In this document: positions 24,660 through 32,469 of the stretch, one piece after another
Numbering within the stretch: the stretch's first letter is position 1
How the letters are laid out: the number at the start of each line of letters is the position of its first letter
Source: Candidatus Rifleibacteriota bacterium
GTDB taxonomy: Bacteria > Muiribacteriota > Ozemobacteria > Ozemobacterales > Ozemobacteraceae
NCBI GenBank assembly: GCA_015233565.1
Contig: JADFXM010000070.1
Coordinates: forward strand, 1 to 32,653
Reading direction: 5' to 3'
Length of the DNA stretch: 32,653 bases
Made by a program: the position numbers and the translations under genes
Notes under the pieces: model-generated
The model's database searches: none
Seen by the model: only the letters and a program-made list of their open reading frames with translations
Told to the model about the DNA's origin: nothing

Positions 24660-26411
24660 TCATAGAATCGGTATTCCTGAGGCAACTTCATGTCGGGTCT
24701 CCCATTTTTTGCTTCCAAGTAAGGCAAGAAAGTTGAACAGTTGAATCGGATGACATAACATGCCAGGGAGCTGACGAATACAAGCTGTCTGCCTTAGTCT
24801 CAACTGATGAAGAAAAAGACTGATGCGGCAGGCTAACTTTTCTCTTGATGTGCGCAGAAGAGATCCCGCAAGTAATAAATTGTAGGATCGCTGCATTTCG
24901 TCGGTGAAACCGGGTTTGGCGTGCAAGTTGCCTGAGTGAAACCGGACATGGGTGAGAATACGTGGGTTGAGACGAATACGATGTCCGCTGGTTACCAGGC
25001 TCAGCCACAACATGAGATCATCGCCTGTCCACAACTCTTCGCTGAAAGCCACCATGCCGAGGCAATCGCGTCGTACAAGACAGGATGATGTCTTGAGAGG
25101 AAAGCGAAGAATCCCTATGATCGGATCCGACTCAAGGCGTTTTCCATCGAGACGATCTACCTTTTCCATGTTTGACAAAGAAAATTTTTCGATTCCCTTC
25201 ATCTCCGGAGAATAGAATGCCCGACTGTGATTGCAGACAACATCGAGTCCAGGATCGGCGCGAAAATATGAAATGTTCGATTCCAGAGCCAGCGGGTCAA
25301 GCAAGTCGTCATCATCCAGGAATAGGACAAAATCACCTGATGCTTTTTGTAATCCGGCGTTTCTTGCACTGCCAGGGCCATGTTCCCCGGGCACCCGAAT
25401 TATGGATATCATGGGGTGAAGATTCGATATTTCCTCCGACTGGATCGGGCGAACACTATTTTCTGCGATGATGATTTCGCATGGCGAATGTGATTGTGCA
25501 AGAACTGATCCCAAAGCCTCTTGCAGCATTGCCGGACGATCGCGAGTAGGGATGACCACCGAAACTCTTTCCATTCCGTGCCTTTCCGGCAGGAAGCGAC
25601 GTGCGATCAGATTATAAGTTGTGTCCACATCGCGGATTAAACGCTCGGTCAGCAAACCATTGTGGAAATCAGAGAAATCCCGCCGCTGTTCCGACCACCA
25701 AAGATGACTCCATAGATGCATGCTGTAAATTCCATCAGTTTCAAGTTTGCGCTCTTGAAGCATCGCACGGATTCCTTCGCGCGTCCACATGTATGGATAA
25801 AAGCTTCGACTCGGCTCGATATGGATGGCATGAGGGATTTCCTCGCTCAGGCGCTGTGGCAGTAAAGTGGAGTGATTGCTCCAGGATCCGTTGAAAGCTT
25901 TTGGCATCTCCTGAAGCCACCGACGACCGAATTCGGCTCCAGGTGGCGAGATAATCAATGCGTTACAAAGCGAAGGAAGCATGAGGCCGCTTTCCTGACA
26001 GCGAACTGGATCTTCACGGCCAAGGACGAATGGCTTTTTGCGAAGGGCTTCCGGCAGAGGATTAACAAAAATCGTATCAATATCAGCGTAAACTCCACCG
26101 TTAGCAAGGAGCGCGTCCAGGCGGATGAAATCTGAAATATGCGCATATCGGTATGGCTGACAATCGCGATGGCGCCAACCGTAGTCATATTGAGCCAATG
26201 CTGGATCCGGATTTACTTTTACAAGTGTCAACCGTCTTTTTGCGAGCTCCCAATAATGGCCGTAGGGTTCGTGTTGATAGAAAAAGAGAATGCGATCGGG
26301 GTAATTGACCTGGAAGCAAGATTCAATGCAAAGATAGTGACAAATGTGAAAAGTCTCGGTCTGCGGCTTGAGGCCGTATATGAACAGATATTGATTTGGC
26401 GCTTCAGACAT
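24660..26411 (-). CDS. Bifunctional glycosyltransferase: GT32-like plus GT2
   Basis: 583 residues with two catalytic domains. Residues ~1-245 are a GT32-like (Gly_transf_sug) domain: AHISDFIRLDALLANGGVYADIDTIF holds the DXD at D110/D112, and MHLWSHLWW closes it. Residues ~283-583 are GT2: RVSVVIPTRDRPAMLQEALG, HGPGSARNAGLQKASGDFVL and FLDDDD (366-369). One polypeptide would therefore add two sugars in succession, a common device in capsule-type loci. The GT2 half is a paralogue of 21023-21985. Its ATG lies inside the 3' end of the internally deleted GT4 upstream (8-bp overlap), and all minus-strand genes from 29577 down to here are tightly coupled. G+C is clearly higher than in the flanking resident genes. 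Confidence 0.92.
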   Translation of the reverse strand: MSEAPNQYLFIYGLKPQTETFHICHYLCIESCFQVNYPDRILFFYQHEPYGHYWELAKRRLTLVKVNPDPALAQYDYGWRHRDCQPYRYAHISDFIRLDALLANGGVYADIDTIFVNPLPEALRKKPFVLGREDPVRCQESGLMLPSLCNALIISPPGAEFGRRWLQEMPKAFNGSWSNHSTLLPQRLSEEIPHAIHIEPSRSFYPYMWTREGIRAMLQERKLETDGIYSMHLWSHLWWSEQRRDFSDFHNGLLTERLIRDVDTTYNLIARRFLPERHGMERVSVVIPTRDRPAMLQEALGSVLAQSHSPCEIIIAENSVRPIQSEEISNLHPMISIIRVPGEHGPGSARNAGLQKASGDFVLFLDDDDLLDPLALESNISYFRADPGLDVVCNHSRAFYSPEMKGIEKFSLSNMEKVDRLDGKRLESDPIIGILRFPLKTSSCLVRRDCLGMVAFSEELWTGDDLMLWLSLVTSGHRIRLNPRILTHVRFHSGNLHAKPGFTDEMQRSYNLLLAGSLLRTSREKLACRISLFLHQLRLRQTACIRQLPGMLCHPIQLFNFLALLGSKKWETRHEVASGIPIL

Positions 26412-26673
26412 TGTTCAAGATTTCCAGAAGGCGTTCCACTATAAGCTGTGACGAATATTCACGCTGCAACTTGGGCGCCCATGCGCTGGCCCGTTTACGT
26501 GCTGACCATGGCTCGATCAGGTAAACACTGTGGGCGAATACGGGAGTCCAGGTAAACGGAATACCGACCTCGGCCATACCCATCATCAAACGCTTGGCAG
26601 CAACAAAATATCCTATGGCGCCAAATAGCGACACATATTGGATTCCGTGACAGCCGATGGGTTCAGGCATCAT
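26404..26673 (-). pseudogene. GT4 glycosyltransferase with in-frame internal deletion
   Basis: 89 residues. The first ~47 (HGIQYVSLFGAIGYFVAAKR, then GIPFTWTPVF) match the N-terminus of the 375-residue GT4 at 29669-30796 (IGIKYVSFNETSGYGEAARR, then ALPFTWAPMV). The last ~40 (YLIEPWSARKRASAWAPKLQ, then REYSSQLIVERLLEIL) match a GT4 C-terminus (cf. DAARAKGLALQQYVRVRF). Everything between, some 285 residues including the donor site, is missing, yet the frame is kept. It overlaps the ABC exporter upstream by 11 bp and the fusion gene downstream by 8 bp, so the remnant still preserves translational coupling. It cannot be an active transferase. Confidence 0.7.
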
Positions 26674-28420
26674 TAGGCTCCTTGAGCTGAATTATGCGAT
26701 CGATGCCCCTCAGGGTGGCTGGCTTGTGCGAAACGATTATAACGGTGCTATGACCCGCCATTGCGTCAATGGCCTCCGTCAGTTTCGCTTCTGCTCTTAA
26801 ATCCAGGCTTGCGGACGCTTCATCAAGGATCAACAAGGCTGGTTTGCGCAAGAATGCCCTGGCCAGCGAAAGCTGTTGTTTTTGCCCCGAAGAGAGTCCT
26901 TCCTCGTTCTCGCTGATCATATAGTTCCATCCATCCGGTAAAGTACTAATTTTTTCGTCCAGCCCCACACTGGCAAGGGCTTTCCAGATTTCGTCTTCGG
27001 CAGGGACTTGTTGTAGGCCATACAACAGGTTGTCTCGCACCGAGCCGAAAATCAAGAGATTATCGGTGCCAACGTAACCAACGGTACCTTTTTCAAGCAC
27101 ATACTGTCGAGCCGGCAAGTCGTCTATAAGCGCAACCCCCGTTCCTGGAGTGATAACACCCAGTAACAAAGCAAGTAGAGTAGTCTTTCCGCTACCGTTT
27201 GGGCCTACCACACCCAAACAGGATCCCGCCGGAATAAGTAGATTGAAACCATCAAACACAGGTTGAGAAGCTTCTGGCCATGTAAAAGATACTCCACGCA
27301 GCTCTATCTTTGGTGGAACGATCGGAGCATCAATGCTGATTGGCTCTGTATATGCATCCTTGGGCTTGTTTTCCGGAACATGATTTTTGAAAACAAGCCT
27401 TTGGTCATGCTGAAAAGCTTCGATGATTTCGTTGGAGTTCAAGGAGACTAAAAGGTTGGCAGCCTTGTCAAACTGGCTGCGGAACTGACTCATTGTGGCT
27501 ACATGATCGGTGATTGTACCCACGTTGCGGGAAAAGCTGTTGAAAAGGTAGATGAAAGCAACCAATTCGATTGCCGGCGTGTGGATGAGCTTAATGTCTG
27601 TCCCCACCATCACTGCTACAGAGAGGATTCCAAGTAAAGGAGGCAGTGCCGAGGTAGCGTCACGCAGGAAGAAAGTGCGGCAACTGAATTGAAAATACGC
27701 CACCACTGCTTTCAGAAAACGCTCGTGTTCTTCACGTTGCAGACGCATGGCGTGAATGAGCAGATGATTCCTGCAGATACGAACAAGCGTTCGCTCAAGA
27801 GCTTTGCGTTGCTTCGGAATATTGACCGCCACGTTTTTGATCAAGTGATTCAGCAACCATATCGGCAAGCTGAATACAAATAGGCAGAGGAGTCCAAGGA
27901 AAGCTACCTTCCAGGACAACCAAAGCATTCCAGCTAGTAAGGAAAGCTCGAGTAAAATCGCGGCAAGTAGTTGTGCAAAGTGGTAGACATAGTCTGAAGC
28001 CTTTGTGAGATACTCGCCCATCATCATATTGACATCGCTCAGTGAATAAGAGGATTCTTGCTCTTTGACCAACATGTAGTAGCCCTGGATCATGCAAAGG
28101 CGGGCCCTCACAAGCTCTAGCAAGGCATGAAATGAGCGCTTTGCCATAAGCTGAAAAAATGTTCGCAACAGGCTGACCATCAGCAGGAGTGCCAATACCA
28201 GTTCGGGGCTGGTGTAAACCCAGCGAGACGGGAACCAATGCGGGATATGAGAAAAATCGACTAGTCCAAATGAAAAGAGGAAGAGAATGAGGACCATAGC
28301 CAGAAGATTTTCGGTTACCGCCTGCAAGAGCGTTGTTCCTAATCCTGTGGCAGTCCAGATGAACCCGCGGCCTCTCATTAAGCGCGTCAGGCCTGTGAGT
28401 CTCTCATTCAGAGAATTCAT
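26663..28420 (-). CDS. ABC-type exporter/flippase with fused membrane and ATPase domains
   Basis: 585 residues. The N-terminal ~330 hold about six membrane helices (AMVLILFLFSFGL, ELVLALLLMVSLL, LLAAILLELSLLAGMLWLSW and others). The nucleotide-binding domain (~371-585) has Walker A GPNGSGKT (406-413), signature LSSGQ (509-513, Gly to Ser at the third position), Walker B LLILDEAS (D533-E534) and the H-loop SHKP (H565). The Q-loop region reads GYVGTDN where glutamine is normal, an atypical change. Half-transporters of this MsbA/PglK type work as homodimers and flip lipids or lipid-linked oligosaccharides. Within this cluster of transferases the cargo is probably the glycan or its carrier. It overlaps the Stealth gene by four bases (ATGA). 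Confidence 0.92.
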   Translation of the reverse strand: MNSLNERLTGLTRLMRGRGFIWTATGLGTTLLQAVTENLLAMVLILFLFSFGLVDFSHIPHWFPSRWVYTSPELVLALLLMVSLLRTFFQLMAKRSFHALLELVRARLCMIQGYYMLVKEQESSYSLSDVNMMMGEYLTKASDYVYHFAQLLAAILLELSLLAGMLWLSWKVAFLGLLCLFVFSLPIWLLNHLIKNVAVNIPKQRKALERTLVRICRNHLLIHAMRLQREEHERFLKAVVAYFQFSCRTFFLRDATSALPPLLGILSVAVMVGTDIKLIHTPAIELVAFIYLFNSFSRNVGTITDHVATMSQFRSQFDKAANLLVSLNSNEIIEAFQHDQRLVFKNHVPENKPKDAYTEPISIDAPIVPPKIELRGVSFTWPEASQPVFDGFNLLIPAGSCLGVVGPNGSGKTTLLALLLGVITPGTGVALIDDLPARQYVLEKGTVGYVGTDNLLIFGSVRDNLLYGLQQVPAEDEIWKALASVGLDEKISTLPDGWNYMISENEEGLSSGQKQQLSLARAFLRKPALLILDEASASLDLRAEAKLTEAIDAMAGHSTVIIVSHKPATLRGIDRIIQLKEPNDA

Positions 28421-29577
28421 TTTTCAATTCGCGCCGCGAAAGCGTCGGTGTCAAAGCCATTCAGGTTCTCAAACGAGGAGGGGAGAGGGTACTTTGCTTG
28501 AAGAAATCCCCGCAACACGGTCAAAATCGGATCATCCGCAGGCGCATCACCCAGGTCGTCATTCACACAGATGAACCGCGGGTTGAGCGTAGCGCAGCGG
28601 GAAAAAATGGCTTTGACTGTCTCCAGCGTTCCTTGCATAGGAATAAAGTGATAATCCGGAGATTCCCAATTCAGAACGACCGGTTCAAGCGAAAGCATCT
28701 CTGGTTCGCATTCAAGGAGGAAAAATGCATAAAGGATTCGTATCACTAGATCGTCAGCCGCTCTAAATCTGTGGGCGCGGGTGATCGCGAACTCCTCGGG
28801 AAAGAGTCGTTCCAGATAGCTTAGTATCTCACAATCGTATATCTGCGGAATATGGCCCGGCAAGAGCCGATGGGCCGGCAGCAGCTGACGTAAGGGTAGC
28901 GGCAGCATTTTGAAACTCCTCCTCATAGAGTAGGCTGCTTCGCTCTTCCTTGTCCGCTTCACTTTCGAATGTTTATCGATGATCACACCCGTGTAAGCAT
29001 CCGCCCGGTCGTGAACAGGGCTGACGTTCGTTGGTTCGAAGATTGGGTTAGGCTCGAAATAGAATAGCTGGCTTTCGTCGGCTTGGAAATAATTGTCACG
29101 GTTGACATCACGGCCCAGAAAAAAGTCGTCATTCAGGTAGAGGAATTTCCGCGACAATCCAGGAATCCGATGCAGGTTCAGTTCAATAGAATAGGAATTG
29201 AATACGGGAAGAACAGTTGGATCCGGGAATATTTGCCGATGACTGACGACGGAAATCTGAGGATTGTTCGTATTGATCCATAGTGGTGCATTTCCATTTG
29301 TCACTATGAAAACATGATTAATCCATGGTGCATGAAGTTCGAGCGACCGCAGAGAGTAACGAAGTTCCTCATTATCGCGGAAACGCCTGGCGGCTATTGC
29401 ATCTGGTTCTTGTCTTGCGTCGAACCAGCTTTGGTAATCAGTTTGGAAGGAAGGGTCATTACTATCAACCCAGAGATACACAGCATCAACAGGCTCATTT
29501 GCCTGATAGTTTCTCTCTTGCCAAGTTCCGCCCATTTTAGAGGTGTATCTCCTGGCTTGAGTTTGCCGAAGTGGCAT
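28417..29577 (-). CDS. Stealth-family sugar-1-phosphate transferase
   Basis: 386 residues with the four conserved regions of Stealth proteins. CR1 is DAVYLWVDSNDP (~31-42). CR2 runs from RFRDNEELRYSLRSLELHAP to FLYLNDDFFLG (~65-155). CR3 is around HIPQIYDCEILSYLERLFPE (~242-285). CR4 is FICVNDDL near the C-terminus. Stealth enzymes transfer hexose- or GlcNAc-1-phosphate from UDP-sugars to build phosphodiester-linked polymers. Its presence suggests that the glycan has phosphate in its backbone or linkage. The annotated ATG at 29577 has no ribosome site. The in-frame ATG at 29535 has AGGAG 13 nt upstream and would remove 14 basic residues not needed for the fold, so the real start may be there. 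It is coupled to the ABC exporter. Confidence 0.92.
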   Translation of the reverse strand: MPLRQTQARRYTSKMGGTWQERNYQANEPVDAVYLWVDSNDPSFQTDYQSWFDARQEPDAIAARRFRDNEELRYSLRSLELHAPWINHVFIVTNGNAPLWINTNNPQISVVSHRQIFPDPTVLPVFNSYSIELNLHRIPGLSRKFLYLNDDFFLGRDVNRDNYFQADESQLFYFEPNPIFEPTNVSPVHDRADAYTGVIIDKHSKVKRTRKSEAAYSMRRSFKMLPLPLRQLLPAHRLLPGHIPQIYDCEILSYLERLFPEEFAITRAHRFRAADDLVIRILYAFFLLECEPEMLSLEPVVLNWESPDYHFIPMQGTLETVKAIFSRCATLNPRFICVNDDLGDAPADDPILTVLRGFLQAKYPLPSSFENLNGFDTDAFAARIEK

Positions 29578-29668
29578 CGGTAGAATATACCGCTTGCCTG
29601 TGCTGCGCTCTAGCTCGTATGAACAGTCCGAACGTAGTTTTTGGTGAGCAACTTGGCATGAAAGTCGG

Positions 29669-30796
29669 TCACCTATCCTTCAGAAGTGCGGTCGTAACCA
29701 CAGTTTCATGAAATCGCACGCGAACGTACTGTTGAAGAGCCAACCCCTTTGCCCTTGCGGCATCGCGGTCGACGAACACCTTCCACATGAACCGGGATGC
29801 TTGAGCAAGATCCGGTTTGGCCCAGCGCTGGTCAGAAGTGTAAGAGTCCTTGCCCGACCGTTCTTTAACGGCGATCAGCTGGTAGTCCACCAGGAATGCG
29901 AAGTTCGGGGGGAGGAAGTCGAGCTGACCGCCATAACCTGTTATGATGACAGGTCGCCCGAAGGCAGCTGCATCGAAGGCGCCCAGGCCCCAACCTTCCG
30001 ACCTGGTCAACGACACGTAGCAGTCCCCGGCTGCATGGAGCCCCAGCATCTCCTCATCACTAAGGGTATCAGTTACGAGAGTCACTCGAGCCGGCTTACT
30101 GTACATGGCCAGAATACGATCGAGGGCACGTCGCGTGCTCGGACGCCTACCAAACCAAGCCCGTCGTGTATCATCCTCTGGCGTGGTCTTGATGACAAGA
30201 GTCACCGGATCATCCTTGGTGAAGACGGCCAGATAGGCCTTGATCGTATCCCAGATTGCCTTCCGCCCCGTCCAGGAGTTGATCGTATAGAAACAGAAGT
30301 CCTCTGGTTCAGCGCCACGGCACTGCTTGCGATCTGACACAGGAAGCGTTGCGTTGCTGGCGATGTGCGGCACGACATCGATCGGTACGGTCACCCCGTG
30401 CTGCCGAAACACCGTCCTGTTCCATTCACACGGAACGATCAGTTGGTCCATGCTGTTAAGGAGGGGAGCCCAATGCGCGGGAAGGCGATCGGTCTCCCAT
30501 ACCGTCACGCCGATGAGGCGCTTGCCTGGCTCTCGCTCTCTCCAGAAGGGAAAATACTCCGGCACGGTGTGGACGAGGACAACATCATACGCCAACGGTT
30601 TGTTACAAAAAGGGGAAAGGGGTGATTCGATCTCCCTGCCTTCATACGGCTGATATCCCAGGCCCCATTTCTGACCGACCACCATCGGGGCCCAGGTGAA
30701 CGGAAGGGCAGCGTTGCAGAGCCCGACCATGTAGCGTCGGGCTGCTTCACCATACCCACTTGTTTCGTTAAATGAGACATACTTGATGCCTATCAT
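29669..30796 (-). CDS. GT4 glycosyltransferase (G+C-rich)
   Basis: 375 residues. Complete GT-B layout: IGIKYVSFNETSGYGEAARR at the start, GVTVWETDRLPAHWAPLL, IVPCEWNRTVFRQHGV and VPHIASNA in the acceptor half, then YTINSWTGRKAIWDTIKAYL, LVIKTTPED, AGDCYVSLTRSEGWGLGAFD and GRPVIITGYGGQLDFLPP in the donor half. It is the intact relative of the deleted gene at 26404-26673 and of 23289-24455. Base composition is the highest of the window (one sampled 60-base line is 62% G+C against 32% at 23.3 kb), pointing to separate acquisition. GGGGAG before its ATG lies in the last codons of the small ORF upstream. A 91-bp gap separates it from the Stealth gene. Confidence 0.93.
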   Translation of the reverse strand: MIGIKYVSFNETSGYGEAARRYMVGLCNAALPFTWAPMVVGQKWGLGYQPYEGREIESPLSPFCNKPLAYDVVLVHTVPEYFPFWREREPGKRLIGVTVWETDRLPAHWAPLLNSMDQLIVPCEWNRTVFRQHGVTVPIDVVPHIASNATLPVSDRKQCRGAEPEDFCFYTINSWTGRKAIWDTIKAYLAVFTKDDPVTLVIKTTPEDDTRRAWFGRRPSTRRALDRILAMYSKPARVTLVTDTLSDEEMLGLHAAGDCYVSLTRSEGWGLGAFDAAAFGRPVIITGYGGQLDFLPPNFAFLVDYQLIAVKERSGKDSYTSDQRWAKPDLAQASRFMWKVFVDRDAARAKGLALQQYVRVRFHETVVTTALLKDR

Positions 30797-30803
30797 CAGG
30801 AAC

Positions 30804-31016
30804 TCACTCCCCGCTCGCTGACATCTCGATTTGCAGGATGTTGCCGGCGTTATTGACTATGACAAGCCAATGAGAGGCGGCCAACAGGATGCTGCATCCC
30901 TTCTGAACTCCGAACGTCTTCATCCAGCCCACCAAATGAGCGTGCACTGGAAGATGATCTTTATTTCTGACTTCAAGCCTTGCTTTCTTATTTTTAAACT
31001 GTTGTTTTGTTGTCAT
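30804..31016 (-). CDS. Small hypothetical protein spanning a composition boundary
   Basis: 70 residues from ATG at 31016 (a TTG at 31058 would add 14). The opening ARLEVRNKDHLPVHAHLVG resembles the start of small DUF4160-like proteins, but the rest, GWMKTFGVQKGCSILLAASH onward, does not continue a known family. The change coincides with a shift from AT-rich DNA (above ~30940) to G+C-rich DNA (below). The ORF may therefore be a chimera made when the glycan block joined resident DNA. Its last codons (GGG GAG TGA) provide the ribosome site of the GT4 seven bases downstream. No promoter is recognised. Confidence 0.35.
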   Translation of the reverse strand: MTTKQQFKNKKARLEVRNKDHLPVHAHLVGWMKTFGVQKGCSILLAASHWLVIVNNAGNILQIEMSASGE

Positions 31017-31319
31017 AGGTTTCAATAAATATGTTGTTTGACTAGTCACCTGCCACAATTGAATTTAGGGAACCAAAAATTCAAATGTCATTAATAACAG
31101 GGATTTTTTTGAGTAAAATAATGTAATAAACTCGTCTGTGACGAAGGACTAGTTTCTTATGTATTAACGACTGCCTTTTTTCATCCTGGAATCGAAAAAA
31201 AACTTTACCAATAAGCGTATTAGAAAGTCAATAAAGATTAATATTTCTCAGCAAAAAAGAGTAAATTCATATTGACATTGGCAATTAACCATACAATTCA
31301 AAAGAAGATTCGCGAAAAA

Positions 31320-31481
31320 TTATTTTTTCCAAATTTTCTGCACTTGCGTTGCTGCAGGTAAATAAGTTAAGTATTTTACCTTTTTTTCTGAATATCTCTT
31401 GAAATTTGAGAATTTTCTTTCATTGTTAACGTTATTTTCAAGGTTGAGATAAATTCTACCAATCCCAATTAGTTCGTTCAT
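31320..31481 (-). CDS. Small hypothetical ORF or gene tail (53 residues)
   Basis: MNELIGIGRIYLNLENNVNN... then a Lys-rich end finishing QKIWKK. The open frame extends a few codons further upstream (YADLKRETRR) to a stop, so this could be the tail of a decayed gene. The ribosome site is poor. No family recognised. The surrounding AT-rich gap 31017-31675 holds no larger gene. Confidence 0.25.
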   Translation of the reverse strand: MNELIGIGRIYLNLENNVNNERKFSNFKRYSEKKVKYLTYLPAATQVQKIWKK

Positions 31482-31604
31482 ACGCCTTGTTTCTCGCTTC
31501 AGATCTGCGTAAAATTAGATTTTATCTGACAGAAATGAATGTTTCAACCATCCAGTAATGGATCCTTATTTTCCCGAAAATTTCGTTTTTTCTTGGAGAA
31601 TTGC

Positions 31605-31647
31605 GTATTCCGGCGAAAGTGGCCACCTGTTCCGGAAATAACTGACC
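31605..31647. mobile_element. Relic of an IS21-like element end (two subterminal repeats)
   Basis: On the minus strand GGTCAGTTATTTCCGGAACA (31647-31628) and GGCCACTTTCGCCGGAATAC (31624-31605) form two related ~20-bp repeats with a 23-bp period, G+C-rich inside very AT-rich DNA. The pattern of a GGTCAxTTT..CCGG-type unit repeated every ~22-24 bp is that of IS21-family subterminal repeats and parallels the right end of the 18167-18340 element. No transposase remains, and the outer tip and target duplication were not found. Confidence 0.45.
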
Positions 31648-31675
31648 GCTTTTCGGAGCGAAGCGACGAGTTTTC

Positions 31676-31738
31676 TTAAATTAAAACCTGGTGGTCGGAT
31701 TGTGTCATGTTCATTGTTTTAAAACTATTTAGCTTCAT
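31676..31738 (-). pseudogene. Start of a gene cut off next to the IS relic (20 codons)
   Basis: An excellent ribosome site (GGAAGGAGG, five bases before ATG at 31738) opens MKLNSFKTMNMTQSDHQVLI and then stops, ~30 bp before the IS21-like repeats. A site this good before so short a frame suggests the 5' end of a gene truncated by the insertion. It is the third frame in line after the RHH-ParB-like gene and the 50-residue ORF, so it may have been part of that operon. Confidence 0.35.
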
Positions 31739-31770
31739 TTTTCCTCCTTCCATCAATGTTTAATTAGATC

Positions 31771-31923
31771 TTACTTGTTCAAAGTTGAAAATCCTTCCTC
31801 GATTTTTACTGTAACAATAATTCTTTCCCTTGGCATTTCTTTTTTTAATCTTCTATATTTATCGGCGTTAGAATCTATTTTTTTTTTCCTTTTGTAATAC
31901 TGATCAATAATGTTTTTCACCAT
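31771..31923 (-). CDS. 50-residue basic ORF downstream of the ParB-like gene
   Basis: MVKNIIDQYYKRKKKIDSNA... ending VKIEEGFSTLNK, strongly basic at the N-terminus. It begins 17 bp after the ParB-like stop, and its ATG touches the AT-only palindrome shared with the region before the ParB-like gene. There is no Shine-Dalgarno. No family recognised; a small accessory DNA-binding protein is possible. Confidence 0.4.
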   Translation of the reverse strand: MVKNIIDQYYKRKKKIDSNADKYRRLKKEMPRERIIVTVKIEEGFSTLNK

Positions 31924-31944
31924 TAATATATAAATATATATTAA
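31923..31944. promoter_or_regulatory. AT-only near-palindrome, operator-like copy 1
   Basis: A 22-bp near-palindrome of A and T only, at the ParB-like stop and directly before the 50-residue ORF. On the minus strand it contains ATATATATTTATATATTA, 18 nt identical to the plus strand of copy 2 at 32473-32490. The arms match at 10 of 11 positions. It is a likely binding site for the ribbon-helix-helix protein encoded beside it. Confidence 0.45.
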
Positions 31945-32450
31945 TTCAATTTGTCCAATATTTCTATTTGACGAAAAACGTCACCAATGGCATCTTTTGG
32001 CACGATGAATGCATTGATCATTTCACAGTTTTTTGGGTTCAATTTGTTTGCCTGTCTTACTGCCTGAAATTCTGCTTCATCTGATAACAACTGGTAATTG
32101 TCTGTCCCAAGTTTCAAAAGCATAAGTGGCCTGATAAGTCCAATTTTTACAATTGATTCCGCTAGATCTTTTATTGCCTTGTTGACCTTTAATGGTCTTG
32201 GAGCTTGCTTATCACTAATTTGCTTAATGTCTACCAGGCGATAGTCTCCATCAACATGATTTTTTATGGTGGTTGTTTTCTGACTTTCGTGGCTTTTTTG
32301 CATTTCCGGTTTCGGGATGTTCAACGGTTCAAGAGTATTTACGAACTCAACAAATAAATCTGTCATACTTCTGCCCTGGGAACTCGCAACAACTTTGAAC
32401 TTTCTGGCGATACTAGTTGGAACCTTCATCAATAATTGCTTTTCGCTCAT
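31941..32450 (-). CDS. RHH plus ParB-like domain protein
   Basis: 169 residues. Residues 3-37 (KQLLMKVPTSIARKFKVVAS, then SQGRSMTDLFVEFV) form a ribbon-helix-helix DNA-binding unit: beta strand, helix, GRS turn, helix. Residues ~68-153 follow the ParB N-terminal domain: YRLVDIKQI...RPLKVNKAIKDLAESIVKIG, LIRPLMLLKLGTDNYQLL, then SDEAEFQAVRQA where canonical ParB has GERRxxAA. The arginine pair used for nucleotide binding is therefore missing. INAFIVPKDAIGDVFRQIEI matches the strand and helix that follow. The ribosome site AAGGAAGG lies six bases before the ATG. It could be a partition- or island-associated regulator. Copies of one operator-like element on both sides suggest autoregulation. The ParB assignment is by motif order only. 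Confidence 0.6.
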   Translation of the reverse strand: MSEKQLLMKVPTSIARKFKVVASSQGRSMTDLFVEFVNTLEPLNIPKPEMQKSHESQKTTTIKNHVDGDYRLVDIKQISDKQAPRPLKVNKAIKDLAESIVKIGLIRPLMLLKLGTDNYQLLSDEAEFQAVRQANKLNPKNCEMINAFIVPKDAIGDVFRQIEILDKLN

Positions 32451-32469
32451 TTTTTCCTTCCTTTTGAAA

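Noticed and set aside
29708..30337. 209-codon plus-strand open frame
   Set aside because: Antisense to the clear GT4 gene; a by-product of high G+C codon use with no protein-like motif or ribosome site.
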